62,000 nt of DNA, from NCBI RefSeq assembly GCF_000003815.2, contig NC_049981.1:14349729-14411728 (forward strand), read 5' to 3'. Source of the DNA: Branchiostoma floridae (lineage: Eukaryota > Chordata > Leptocardii > Amphioxiformes > Branchiostomatidae). Below the pieces are notes generated by a model. The model ran no database searches. It saw nothing but the letters and a program-made list of their open reading frames with translations, and was not told where the DNA came from. The translations under genes and the position numbers were made by a program. Every line of letters starts with the position of its first letter. The first letter of the stretch is position 1. Of this stretch, positions 56,401 to 61,445 are shown piece after piece.

Positions 56401-58402
56401 GATTCATCACTAATAACTTCCCATTCAGCAATGGGTTAACTAACTACAGGTGAGCATTGATCATTAAAGTACCAGTCATAAATAAGTTAACTACAAGTTA
56501 CATAATGTAGCAGTGGTCATTATCAACATACTTGTTAATGAATTACATTGGGTAAGCATTGTTAATAACAACCTACCTGTCAATAATGAGTCAACTACAG
56601 GTTAGCTTTGAAAAAATTTTTATACCATTGGTCATCAACAACCTAATAGTTTTTAAGGAGTTAACTACAAGTTAGTATTGTTCATTGACAACCTACCAGT
56701 CACAAATTTTGTTGACTTCATGTTAACATTGATCATCAACAAAATACTGCTAATTCATGACTAAACTACATGTACATGTACAATTTAAGTCATAATTTTA
56801 TAACCAGTCATTGCTTAGCTAACTTGATATTAAAACTACAAATTTTAATGACGTGACTTCTGTAAGCAAGTATTTTTTCCTGTACTGTTTACAGAGAGGA
56901 GTTACACTCCTTCCTCCGAGGCGCGATCACTTGGCGCCCGTCCTGCCCATCCCCTGAAGAGCTTCAGTGTGCCAGGCCCCCCTCCCCCACCCCCATACAA
57001 CAGCCTCCCCACTACACCTCAGTCCTCTCACCTCTCTGAACGTAAGTATGCCTGTTATTTTTTCCTCCATTTATTAGTACTATCTTCTTCTCTTACAACA
57101 TTGTGCAGAACTTACTATCGTCATAAGTTAAAACATTTCATCCTGGTAACAAAATTTGTAAACTTGAATATTTAAAAGATAAAAGCGATGTATACATCTG
57201 AGCATCATATTTCCCTGCCGTGGTGTAAGTTGGTCTCATTCTCTGAAACATTTCCATAACCAGATGAAATGCAATTTGTTAAGTGACTGAACTGACCAGT
57301 AATGAAACATCTCCTTAAGCTTGGCAGCATTTATGTTAATGATTAACTTTTTTTGTGACTGACAGTGATTGTTTCTGATCCTCAGCAAAACCAGGGCCCT
57401 CCAGTACCCTGTCTACTCCACTGAGCACGCCCAGTAAACCCCAGACTCCAGCAGACATGTACCCAGATCCACAGACGTTACAGCCTCCCCCTCCACCACT
57501 GCCTGAGGCACCGCCTGGGTCCGAGGTAAATACTGCTCTCATTGTCATGGTTTGAACTTAACATGGAGACAAGGTTAATAGTGAAGACCTGTAACCTGCA
57601 AACAGTTTTTGACCAGGCCATGCTTGATACATGTCCAGACGTACATGTATTTTGTTCATGTGTTAGGGGCCTTCAACATCCACAATACATCACAGTGCAA
57701 GTTCAAAGTGTGAATAGGCTTATTCTACTCCTCCAAATCGTCTGTTTCTGTACATCAATGGTTTATTCAAACATACATATACATACATGCATGGACATAC
57801 TAAAACAATGTTGCAGCCTGTTATACCATGCTGTAAAACTGGCTGAATTAAGTTAGTTTTAGTCTTTAGAAAAATCTTAATATATACAACATAACATATT
57901 TAACAATAATCGATGCACACCAAGGCTAACATGAGCAGTAATCAAGATTCCATGAAGTAGTCATGTGACATTATAAACAGGCTATAAATCAGTATTTAAG
58001 AGTGTGGACAAGTTTCTCTGAAATGCTATAAACTGCTGGAAATGTTATTTGGTGATGTGTGAGAGTAGGTTAAGAGTGAGATGCAAGGAACATTTTAACA
58101 GGTTAGAAATTAGGCAATTTTTTCAACTTCCTTTTTTTGCTACACCTTGGCGGTGGAGCCATTGAGGTCTTATTGTAGTAAACTTGTAAATATTTTTGGT
58201 GTGTGTCTGAGTTCTCAATTTTTATATTTCACTCTATACCATAGGTGTAAGAGGAAATATTTCATTTTAAGCCTGTTTTTAATACCATCTCCTTCTGTTG
58301 CAGCACTCCTATGAGGACGATGATCTGACCACTGAGATGGCAAACTTGGAGGGGCTCATGAGAGACCTGAACGCCATCACACAGTCTGAGCTAAACTGTT
58401 AG
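11295..58402 (+). CDS. NEO1: Neogenin/DCC-family receptor, 3' part of gene (20 visible exons)
   Basis: The joined exons encode about 808 residues of a single-pass receptor: end of FN3-3, part of FN3-4, FN3-5, FN3-6, a juxtamembrane linker, one transmembrane helix and a long proline-rich tail. Family members bind netrins and RGMs through FN3-4 to FN3-6 and signal through tail motifs P1, P2 and P3 in axon guidance, adhesion and survival. Diagnostic peptides are [12 protein letters not shown] in FN3-4, [13 protein letters not shown] (P1), [18 protein letters not shown] and [12 protein letters not shown] (P3). P1, the 'TPIPRNS' block and 'HPLKSF.VP' are closer to neogenin than to DCC as I know them, hence the symbol; an invertebrate would have one pro-orthologue of both. 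Splice phases match at every visible junction. The 5' end lies outside the window and the second half of FN3-4 is lost in an N gap. Confidence 0.95.
18160..18330 (+). repeat. Possible tRNA-derived SINE fragment
   Basis: An A-box-like 'gtggcagtag' is followed about 55 bases later by a B-box-like GAGTTTGAATCCC, the spacing expected of a tRNA-type Pol III promoter. The downstream part does not clearly match the 27-kb SINE tail, so this may be another family or a chance match. Confidence 0.35.
20462..20494. repeat. Perfect 11-bp inverted repeat (hairpin)
   Basis: ATAGGCGAGGC (20462-20472) and its exact complement GCCTCGCCTAT (20484-20494) flank an 11-base loop containing ATTAAT. It is GC-rich in an AT-rich intron. 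No promoter or terminator role is implied in this eukaryotic context. Confidence 0.75.
22805..22812. repeat. 8-bp target-site duplication, left copy
   Basis: TCTGTAAG directly precedes the hAT-type element and is repeated exactly at 24130-24137. Eight-base duplications are the hallmark of hAT integration. Confidence 0.9.
22876..22948 (+). repeat. Three consecutive GC hairpins in the transposon's left arm
   Basis: Stem 1 is GCGCGGC/GCCGCGC with loop GGA (22876-22892). Stem 2 is GCGCC/GGCGC with loop GAA (22898-22910). Stem 3 is TCCGGGGG/CCCCCGGA with a six-base loop (22927-22948). All are perfect. They probably form part of the transposon's subterminal structure. Confidence 0.85.
23834..23956. 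promoter_or_regulatory. Promoter-like CpG-rich segment inside the transposon
   Basis: Within about 120 bases there are two CCAAT boxes (23834-23838, 23875-23879), a CRE-like ACGTCAC (23858-23864), the palindrome TCTCGCGAGA (23890-23899) and a YY1-like AAAATGGCGGC (23945-23955). TCTCGCGAGA and YY1 sites are known core elements of TATA-less animal promoters. Activity here is inferred; it may be the relic promoter of the autonomous parent. Confidence 0.45.
24130..24137. repeat. 8-bp target-site duplication, right copy
   Basis: TCTGTAAG follows the right terminal repeat and is identical to 22805-22812. Confidence 0.9.
24847..25234. other. Assembly gap (388 N)
   Basis: The run of N begins directly after a homopolymeric C tract (24839-24846), a common sequencing stop. 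It lies in an intron. Reading frames drawn across it are artefacts. Confidence 0.98.
26768..26962 (+). CDS. NEO1: Exon: N-terminal part of FN3 domain 4
   Basis: The acceptor is ttcttccacag/aatcc and the donor ctag/gtgagt; 195 bp, phase 1-1. It encodes [38 protein letters not shown] and TRYFTIENL. This is FN3 strands A to E with the invariant Trp of strand B (VSWTPP) and the GYIIGYG strand C. It matches FN3-4 of DCC and neogenin closely. The in-frame ATG at 26713 is in the intron and is not a start. FN3-4 is part of the netrin-binding region in vertebrate relatives. The remaining strands F and G must be in another exon, which is not visible before the N gap. Confidence 0.96.
27015..27210 (+). 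repeat. tRNA-derived SINE
   Basis: A tRNA-like head starts near 'gtggctaggtaagctga'. It is followed by 'ttgggaaaggtatg', 'ttttcctaactccacac' and 'aatgggtacctgac', then 'cggttgggga' and 'ggaagtggaagg'. The order of phrases is that of a SINE family I recall as widespread in amphioxus and other marine deuterostomes. Borders are approximate. Confidence 0.65.
28123..28164. promoter_or_regulatory. CRE, CArG-box and YY1-like site cluster
   Basis: A full CRE palindrome TGACGTCA (28123-28130), a perfect SRF CArG box CCAAATATGG (28140-28149) and a YY1-type CCGCCATCTTTG (28153-28164) lie within 42 bases of intron. These are consensus sites for CREB/ATF, SRF and YY1. Enhancer or internal promoter function is inferred. 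Confidence 0.4.
29239..29241. repeat. TAA target duplication, left of MITE copy 1
   Basis: TAA here and at 29608-29610 flank the element. A 3-bp TWA duplication is typical of PIF/Harbinger elements. Confidence 0.7.
29242..29607 (+). mobile_element. Harbinger-type MITE, copy 1 (366 bp)
   Basis: The terminal inverted repeats begin GGCCACACCAATTTAATTTC and continue through 'ttggttcacggatt', about 34 bases nearly perfect at both ends. It is flanked by TAA duplications. Runs of AAATAA/TTATTT lie just inside both arms. It encodes no protein; the short frames in it only reflect the repeat. An inverted second copy is at 54960-55328. Confidence 0.88.
31311..31872. other. Assembly gap (562 N), probably hiding an exon
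   Basis: The gap ends one codon into an open frame that continues to a donor at 31940. The second half of FN3-4 (about 35 residues in relatives) is absent elsewhere between 26963 and 33561, so it most likely lies here, either as a separate exon or as the start of the linker exon. Confidence 0.85.
31873..31940 (+). CDS. NEO1: Exon, 3' part: FN3-4 to FN3-5 linker
   Basis: The frame leaving the gap reads [20 protein letters not shown] and then MT, ending at gacaa/gtaagt in phase 1. Phase 1 is what the next exon (33562) needs, giving ...[16 protein letters not shown], and the 'TPMMPPVG' part is conserved in neogenin. The peptide is highly charged, as expected of an exposed interdomain linker. 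In vertebrate DCC this linker is where the long and short splice forms differ. The 5' boundary is hidden by the gap. Support is phase, donor and position, not sequence similarity. Confidence 0.7.
32508..33367. mobile_element. pogo/Tc1-mariner-type DNA element (860 bp)
   Basis: The termini are CAGTCAAACCTG at the left and its exact complement at the right, flanked by TA on both sides (32506-32507 and 33368-33369). TA duplication with CAGT-starting short inverted repeats is characteristic of pogo/Tigger-like Tc1-mariner elements. Inside each end the phrase 'caaccaactccagtcaacaa' occurs in the same orientation (about 32543 and 33301), giving subterminal direct repeats. A (CCAA)n run lies at 33254-33288. 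No transposase frame is visible, so it is a non-autonomous or eroded copy. Confidence 0.82.
33254..33288. repeat. (CCAA)n microsatellite
   Basis: Six to eight CCAA units with small interruptions, inside the pogo-type element and probably grown from its CCAAC-rich sequence. Confidence 0.8.
33562..33700 (+). CDS. NEO1: Exon: FN3 domain 5, first half
   Basis: The acceptor is cttcccatcag and the donor gttcg/gtgaga; 139 bp, phase 1-2. It encodes [17 protein letters not shown], then [12 protein letters not shown], then [10 protein letters not shown]. The Trp of 'VTWAD' is the FN3 strand B tryptophan, and 'YYTVRW' is strand C. 'TPMMPPVGV', 'TWAD' and 'RYYTVRW' are near-identical to neogenin. FN3-5 is a netrin contact domain in DCC and part of the RGM-binding surface in neogenin. 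The last codon (CG + A) is Arg, completed in the next exon. Confidence 0.97.
33861..34033 (+). CDS. NEO1: Exon: FN3 domain 5, second half
   Basis: The acceptor is tctccacag and the donor aagata/gtaagt; 173 bp, phase 2-1. It encodes [20 protein letters not shown], then [19 protein letters not shown], then [11 protein letters not shown]. '[17 protein letters not shown]' contains the FN3 strand F tyrosine and the L-x-P-x-T-x-Y signature. NAT and NRT are two possible N-glycosylation sites. The intron separating it from the first half is only 160 bp, against introns of 10-15 kb elsewhere in the gene. Confidence 0.97.
34284..34391 (+). CDS. NEO1: Exon: FN3 domain 6, first half
   Basis: The acceptor is tttgcacag and the donor cacag/gtatat (weak at +4 and +5); 108 bp, phase 1-1. 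It encodes [17 protein letters not shown], then [17 protein letters not shown]. 'NWQPP..NG.ITGY' matches the strand B/C region of FN3-6 in DCC and neogenin. FN3-6 with FN3-5 forms the RGM-binding pair in neogenin. It is symmetric, but skipping it would destroy the FN3 fold. Confidence 0.96.
34392..38212 (+). other. Intron (3.8 kb) within FN3-6
   Basis: It starts with gtatat and ends with cgttttag. No exon was recognised. A GC-richer block at about 35090-35350 carries homeodomain-like words (TTTATTAC, CAATTAAT, TTTATTAG) and is a weak enhancer candidate. The rest shows nothing I can support. Confidence 0.75.
38213..38410 (+). CDS. NEO1: Exon: FN3 domain 6, second half
   Basis: The acceptor is tttcgttttag and the donor ccgccag/gttgtt (weak after GT); 198 bp, phase 1-1. 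It encodes [20 protein letters not shown], then [20 protein letters not shown], then [17 protein letters not shown]. '[18 protein letters not shown]' is the FN3 strand F/G signature and is highly similar to neogenin ('[12 protein letters not shown]'). It completes the sixth and last FN3 domain. Confidence 0.97.
38411..39309 (+). other. Intron (0.9 kb)
   Basis: AT-rich; no repeat, RNA or exon recognised. Confidence 0.8.
39310..39375 (+). CDS. NEO1: Exon: juxtamembrane linker
   Basis: The acceptor is tgacattttag and the donor ctggaa/gtgagt; 66 bp, phase 1-1. It encodes [20 protein letters not shown] and a final Gly. It is low-complexity and Gly/Ser-rich, as expected of the stalk between FN3-6 and the membrane, where vertebrate relatives are cut by metalloproteases before gamma-secretase cleavage. 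It is small and symmetric, so it may be optional. It has little sequence conservation; support is splice sites, phase and position. Confidence 0.85.
39611..39782 (+). CDS. NEO1: Exon: transmembrane segment
   Basis: The acceptor is tatcatcag and the donor aacaa/gtaagt; 172 bp, phase 1-2. A Ser/Thr/Asn-rich stalk ([18 protein letters not shown]) leads into an apolar helix of about 25 residues, from [10 protein letters not shown] to IIVTFILC. A basic stop-transfer stretch RRRNGDNN and an Asn-Lys repeat follow. Lengths and order match the DCC/neogenin membrane exon. The NKNKNK repeat comes from an AAC-AAG codon repeat at the exon end. Confidence 0.96.
40086..40179 (+). CDS. NEO1: Exon: P1 motif, start of cytoplasmic tail
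   Basis: The acceptor is tccttcag and the donor gagcag/gtaggg; 94 bp, phase 2-0. It encodes [15 protein letters not shown] and then [14 protein letters not shown]. The latter is the P1 motif, the most conserved cytoplasmic block of the family, identical over [12 protein letters not shown] to neogenin as I know it. P1 is used in receptor complex formation, for example with UNC5 in DCC. It ends in phase 0, unlike most other exons here, so any phase-0 exon could follow. Confidence 0.97.
41378..41551 (+). repeat. Degenerate tandem repeat with inverted CCAAT boxes
   Basis: Four to five units of about 30-45 bases share the plan 'ctctgtgctgtgattggtcaac..ctgaca'. Each good unit contains ATTGG or a one-base variant, the complement of CCAAT. 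Two isolated relatives lie at about 40635 and 40677. Confidence 0.65.
41749..41814 (+). CDS. NEO1: Possible alternative terminal exon
   Basis: After an acceptor-like 'ccaactcttgcag', an open frame in phase 0, as required after the P1 exon, encodes [20 protein letters not shown] and Tyr, then TGA. Spliced to 40179 it would give a receptor with P1 but no P2 or P3 region. AATAAA signals follow at 42722 and, with a GT-rich downstream stretch, at 43559. A 21-codon open frame can arise by chance, so this is a hypothesis. Confidence 0.3.
   Translation, partial: KRISTEPPESLELETFNALNY
43559..43564 (+). terminator. Candidate intronic polyadenylation signal
   Basis: AATAAA is followed about 25 bases on by GT-rich 'gtgttggtatctc', the usual layout of a cleavage/polyadenylation site. 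It could serve the possible alternative last exon at 41749, or be fortuitous. Confidence 0.3.
44215..44460 (+). promoter_or_regulatory. Candidate cis-regulatory block
   Basis: A GC-richer non-coding block with dense consensus-like sites: CTAATTAAT, CAATTA and GGTTAATTAG (homeodomain), CAGCTG (E-box), CCATGGTAAC (RFX/X-box half) and CTGGCGCCA. No reading frame spans it. Enhancer function is inferred from site density only. Confidence 0.4.
48739..49060 (+). repeat. Degenerate ~110-bp tandem repeat
   Basis: Three successive units share 'tagttagatttcatttgaatcaa'-like and 'agtgtagcac.tagt' phrases, with 'cagttttt' at unit starts. Divergence is high; borders are approximate. Confidence 0.6.
50577..50724 (+). 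CDS. NEO1: Exon: tail, conserved TPIPRNS block
   Basis: The acceptor is ctacctcttag and the donor ttgttg/gtgagt; 148 bp, phase 0-1. It encodes [10 protein letters not shown], then [17 protein letters not shown], then [10 protein letters not shown]. The blocks ELK..DKS, TPIPRNS, PVD and RRNS are in the same order as in neogenin. The initial ATG is internal, not a start. RRRNS is a basophilic-kinase-type site (inference). Confidence 0.95.
50969..51082 (+). CDS. NEO1: Exon: tail, acidic/proline block
   Basis: The acceptor is caccatccag and the donor gagatc/gtaagt; 114 bp, phase 1-1. It encodes [19 protein letters not shown], then [18 protein letters not shown]. 'R...K.MMIP.D.QP' is the conserved phrase in DCC and neogenin (KLMIPMDAQ/KMMMPFDSQ), here [10 protein letters not shown]. 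It is the first of seven consecutive symmetric exons. Confidence 0.94.
51083..51984 (+). other. Intron (0.9 kb) with TGCATG and TGCA-rich tracts
   Basis: Three TGCATG words (51312, 51375, 51431) and a tract dense in TTGCA/TGCAC (51496-51560) precede the first proline cassette exon. TGCATG is the RBFOX-binding sequence in RNA. Confidence 0.7.
51985..52071 (+). CDS. NEO1: Exon A: proline-rich tail cassette
   Basis: The acceptor is cctgatacag and the donor caccat/gtaagt; 87 bp, phase 1-1. It encodes [19 protein letters not shown] and then [14 protein letters not shown] following an acidic residue could serve as an SH3- or EVH1-type ligand (inference). No residue-level match to vertebrate tails is evident. 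Support is the canonical splice sites, fitting phase on both sides and an open frame; alternative inclusion is likely. Confidence 0.82.
52072..53609 (+). other. Intron (1.5 kb), pyrimidine-rich
   Basis: The plus strand is strongly C/T-biased, especially at 52930-53060 and 53500-53608. TTCTT and CTTTCTT words (PTB-type sites) are frequent up to the acceptor of exon B. No other exon was recognised. Confidence 0.75.
53610..53675 (+). CDS. NEO1: Exon B: tail cassette, SSSQP end
   Basis: The acceptor is ccattctatcag and the donor cagccat/gtaagt; 66 bp, phase 1-1. It encodes [20 protein letters not shown] and Pro. It ends in KPLSSSQP, closely resembling exon C (EPISASQP), and the bases across both donors are nearly identical. 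Longer reading frames drawn across it are intron read-through. A duplicated, probably alternatively used cassette. Confidence 0.8.
53676..54341 (+). other. Intron (0.67 kb)
   Basis: It lies between cassettes B and C. It stays open in the exon frame for about 60 codons past the donor, probably by chance. It contains ATTGG/CCAAT words near 53817 and 53851. Confidence 0.7.
54342..54398 (+). CDS. NEO1: Exon C: tail cassette, SASQP end
   Basis: The acceptor is cttctccaccag and the donor cagccat/gtaagt; 57 bp, phase 1-1. It encodes [18 protein letters not shown] after a split Leu codon. A TGCATG at 54431-54436, 33 bases into the downstream intron, is where RBFOX proteins promote inclusion. It is probably a tandem duplicate of exon B. 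Confidence 0.75.
54881..54917. repeat. AT-rich simple repeat
   Basis: Alternating ATATT/ATAT units, 37 bases of A and T only. It lies just left of MITE copy 2. Confidence 0.85.
54960..55328 (-). mobile_element. Harbinger-type MITE, copy 2 (369 bp), inverted
   Basis: It has the same termini (GGCCACACC...) and TAA duplications (54957-54959, 55329-55331) as copy 1, but the reverse orientation. Its left arm, with 'cgctcgctcc', equals the complement of the right arm of copy 1. High similarity between copies suggests recent activity. Its reading frames mirror those of copy 1 and are not genes. Confidence 0.88.
55593..55727 (+). CDS. NEO1: Exon D: Ser/Pro/Arg-rich tail exon
   Basis: The acceptor is cctgtgtag and the donor cgatg/gtgagg; 135 bp, phase 1-1. 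It encodes [20 protein letters not shown], then [20 protein letters not shown], then PMND. It is clearly GC-richer than the flanking introns. The similarity to DCC/neogenin tails is compositional (SxSxxP, RSxSV) rather than positional. Phase and splice sites are strong. Confidence 0.9.
56238..56348 (+). CDS. NEO1: Exon E: tail exon with HTP repeats
   Basis: The acceptor is ccaccccag and the donor atcag/gttagc; 111 bp, phase 1-1. It encodes [20 protein letters not shown] and then a triple HTP repeat ([10 protein letters not shown]). The donor motif CAG/GTTAGC recurs many times in the following intron as a tandem array. Confidence 0.9.
56349..56770 (+). repeat. ~50-70 bp minisatellite of 5'-splice-site-like units
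   Basis: The array starts at the exon E donor. Units begin GTTAGCATCAG, GTGAGCATTG (56450), GTAAGCATTG (56552), GTTAGCTTTG (56601), GTTAGTATTG (56671) and GTTAACATTG (56722). Most continue 'atcattaacaacctaccagtc' and end near 'gttaactaca'. Several units reproduce CAG/GTRAGY. Confidence 0.8.
56895..57041 (+). CDS. NEO1: Exon F: tail, HPLKSFSVP and polyproline
   Basis: The acceptor is ctgtttacag and the donor ctgaac/gtaagt; 147 bp, phase 1-1. It encodes [19 protein letters not shown], then [19 protein letters not shown], then [10 protein letters not shown]. HPLKSFxVP followed by a proline run and 'LP.TP' is conserved with neogenin (HPLKSFAVPA) and DCC (HPLRSFANP). It represents the P2-type proline-rich region. 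The polyproline is a likely SH3/EVH1 ligand. Confidence 0.96.
57386..57525 (+). CDS. NEO1: Exon G: Ser/Thr/Pro-rich tail exon
   Basis: The acceptor is ctgatcctcag and the donor ccgag/gtaaat; 140 bp, phase 1-0. It encodes [19 protein letters not shown], then [13 protein letters not shown], then [17 protein letters not shown] repeats and a second polyproline run (PPPPPLP) precede the terminal helix exon. Its phase-0 end matches the last exon. Confidence 0.94.
57526..58303 (+). other. Intron (0.78 kb)
   Basis: The last intron. AT-rich; nothing recognised apart from TACATGTA-type words and a pyrimidine-rich acceptor. Confidence 0.85.
58304..58402 (+). CDS. NEO1: Last coding exon: P3 motif and stop
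   Basis: The acceptor is ccttctgttgcag; the frame enters in phase 0 and ends at TAG 58400-58402. It encodes [17 protein letters not shown] and [15 protein letters not shown]. 'YE.D.L..EMA.LEGLM.DLNAIT' is the P3 motif at the very C-terminus of DCC and neogenin. It is an amphipathic LD-like helix that in DCC binds the FAK FAT domain and the MYO10 FERM domain and mediates Robo contact. After 'LNAIT' this protein has six more residues (QSELNC), where neogenin ends after two. Confidence 0.98.
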   Translation, partial: HSYEDDDLTTEMANLEGLMRDLNAITQSELNC

Positions 58403-59365
58403 CAGTTGCCATGGAAACCTCACCTCATGTGATCACCATAGCAACAGTTGCCTGGCAACAAAGGCTTCCATCCCTCCAGCTACCCGACATTTTGACATCA
58501 CTAGTGTAGTCATAGTAACAAACTAGGTGTCAGCCTAACTCCATGTGCATCTGTTGCCATGGCAATTGATAAGATTCCTGGGAGGGTCACCAAGGGGATG
58601 CAGCAATACTTAAAAGGGATATTTGTAGGTTTGATGGAAACTTGTTTGTATGTGAGAGGAATCAGGAAGGATACATGAAGGGTTTGAGGAAGATTTTAAT
58701 GGATAATTTATGGGAACCCCTGTCATATCCTCCTTTTGTAAGAACTTGTAAATAGCAACCTGCAAATGGGAAATATGATTTTCTTATTAAATAGCCAAAA
58801 AATGAGCAAAAACTGGTATTTTTAGGAAGTAGTGTTTCTGCTGTAGATTTGCTTAATTTTTTTACCATACATGTATTTTGTAAGAAATTTAGGAACAAGT
58901 AATAGTCATTATGTTTGTTTTAATAGCCAATGCCATGTGTATGTACTGTCACATTTTTTAAATTCCCCATGTTTATGTTTGTTGAATTCACTGTTGTCAC
59001 CATGACAGTTTGATAAAAACACAGCACCAATTTTTCTGTAAAATAATTTTAGTCAATATTACTGTGAATTTGATGCTGCCATCCCCTCCCCTCCCTATAA
59101 GGGACAATCACAACAAACCTTGTTAGAACCAAGGTATACATTCCCTTCTGGGGTACTTTTGTCTCACCTTATGTTATCAGTCAGTATTTGCACAAGAACA
59201 CCACATTCAATGCACATGTTTATTGTAGAATAGTGTTCTTGTAGCCTTAGTCATATATTTTTAGTTTTTCTCAGTATTTCAACCACAAATGCACAAAAAC
59301 GAACCTCCACTCTCCTAAAAAGTAGCTACATGTGTCTGTGTAAGCAAACACAGAGATTTCAATAG

Positions 59366-59427
59366 GGTAGTGAGAGAAAGTTTTGAAAGACATGTTGGTA
59401 GTGAGAGAAAGTTTTGAAAGACATGTT
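59366..59427 (+). repeat. Perfect 31-bp tandem duplication in the 3' UTR
   Basis: The 31-base unit starting 'ggtagtgagagaaagttttg' occurs twice head to tail (59366-59396, 59397-59427) without mismatch, so the duplication is recent or is an assembly feature. Confidence 0.95.
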
Positions 59428-61260
59428 TTTGAGCCCAGTGGAGCAGACCTCTGTATGATAATATGCTCTGTGCTGAATGCCTGGTCTCTGCATATTGTAA
59501 AGGCAGCCGTGCTGTATTCTAGCTACATGTATGTCTGTCTGTCACAACTAGCAAAGCTGATAAAGCCAGTTCAGCTTTTGTAAATTTACCACAAGTGGTA
59601 GGAACCTCCTTAATGAAAACAATACGTTCTTATTTCTTTTCCTTTTAATACACCTTTAAACAAAGATTTTCCTTACTCTGCATCTAATATTGATTTTGTA
59701 CATTTGAAAAGAAAAGGTATTTGTTTCTTACTTTTCCACTTCTCGGCTCTGTATGATAACTTGGTCATCCCTAAGTACACTCATCCATAAATGAACAAAT
59801 CTGGACCATCCCACTTTCAGAATGGGTGACTTTGATATTGAAAAAATATCTAAATGGTCCACAATGGATACTTAAAGTAATGGATACTAGATGCTGTAAC
59901 ACCCATGTAGTTGTATGTAAGTTCATTAATCCATAACCTCAGACTAGCCTACTGGTTAAAGGGGGTGTCATAATGATATTTTTTACCTAAAGCAATCTAT
60001 GAGGAAAGCATTGTGTATCATAAGCTGGCTTGTATTAATGATTGAGTTAAATTGTTTGGGATATTTGTAAATGAAACTGTTTTATATGGAATGCCTGACT
60101 ACCTTTTCAGAAATGGACACAGAATTGAAAGGATATTGCATTTGCATATGGATTGGTCCATTTGCTGAAGGGGTAGCCCAGGTTGTTCAGTTGTTGGCAG
60201 GTCACCATGTATTGAGTAACATTTGGTGATGGGAAAGAAATTACCAAAAATTAAGATTAATTTTTGTACTTATTACCTAAGCATATTTGCCATGATACTG
60301 TCATAATAGTATGGTGTTGATGCAGATCACAACCAAATATTTGTAATACATGAAATTTTCTTGTACACCAAATTCTTGCAATCATTTATGATTTAGAATT
60401 TTAGTGGGTGATTGTATGGAAGGGACAGTATAACCATTGACCTATGAACCTGTAACCTTTGAACCTGTAAATTTTATAGTAAGGGAACTTGTAAGTAAAT
60501 CATGCTAATTTTACTGAAATCTTGACCATAATGTGTAAAATCCTGTTTTTTTGTTGATATTTACAATATGATAGATGTAATATTTATATCTAGACATTAG
60601 AACTTAACATCAGTCTGTAGTCTTCATGTTTCACTGTAGATTCTCTGTTGTCAAGCTTGTAAAAATGTGTTGGTGATCACCCCATATATTCACCCCGTAA
60701 TGGTCAAATCCATTGTGTGTCGACGCAAATTGGGAGATTCTATGTTAAAGGAGGGGTGCCAATCAGAACTTTTTATTCCATCGAAAATTCACAATTTAAC
60801 TGCCCTGCACATATCATTTCTGAAGTAATCTACAAGCCGAAACATACAATGTACCAACCATGTATCTATGCAGACATTTCATACTCATTGTAGACAAACT
60901 TTGGGACCAAAAAAAGTCTTCATCATTTTTAGAATGTGTCAATTGATAAATATAACAACACCCTACATTTTAATGAAAGTTGCCATCACATCATTCATAT
61001 CAGTAGTCAGGGCGTGATCTTAGCAACTGTAACTTGACCACTTCTGACATTGGTAAAACTTGTATTGTCTTTGCTTGTGTGGATTGAATCTTTTAACCAC
61101 CATTCTGCAGAACATGTCAGGAAAACTTAATCTGTTAACGAATAGGAAATTTCAGTTTGGGATGAATGAGTCCATGTCTTGCACCCCTCCTGTATAAATT
61201 CACTGGTTAGAAATCCAACATCCACTACCCATGTACTGGCAACCATATCACTGATGTATT

Positions 61261-61266
61261 ATTAAA
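61261..61266 (+). terminator. Candidate poly(A) signal of the main transcript
   Basis: ATTAAA, the commonest AATAAA variant, with T-rich and 'ttgttgtttgattg' sequence 20-50 bases downstream. A second signal, AATAAA, lies at 61787-61792 beyond a repeat. Confidence 0.45.
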
Positions 61267-61391
61267 CTTTTGATATGGAATCTTATTTTCTTGTTATTAT
61301 TGCATTACATTGTTGTTTGATTGATATATCCGTGCTAGTTTCTCTTGATAGTGAACTCTATATAGCACAAAAAAAGTACAGGGACTTTCTT

Positions 61392-61445
61392 GAGGTCTTC
61401 TACAGCCATAGATAAGCAAAGGTATCTATAGCTGTAGAAGACCTC
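61392..61445. repeat. 23-bp inverted repeat with 8-base loop
   Basis: The left arm (61392-61414) starts GAGGTCTTCTACAGC; the right arm (61423-61445) is its complement with a single mismatch. The loop is AGCAAAGG. It could be a foldback element or a short RNA hairpin; a pre-miRNA would normally be longer. Confidence 0.75.

Larger units (their letters stand above)
58403..61290 (+). other. Probable 3' UTR
   Basis: No further coding sequence follows the stop. The stretch is AT-rich with T-rich tracts. It contains a perfect 31-bp tandem duplication (59366-59427). The end is set by ATTAAA at 61261-61266 followed by T/GT-rich sequence; an upstream site could also be used. Length is inferred, not proven. 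Confidence 0.55.

Noticed and set aside
57336-57548. Minus-strand 70-codon Gly-rich frame opposite exon G
   Set aside because: Complement of proline and Ser/Thr/Pro codons of exon G.
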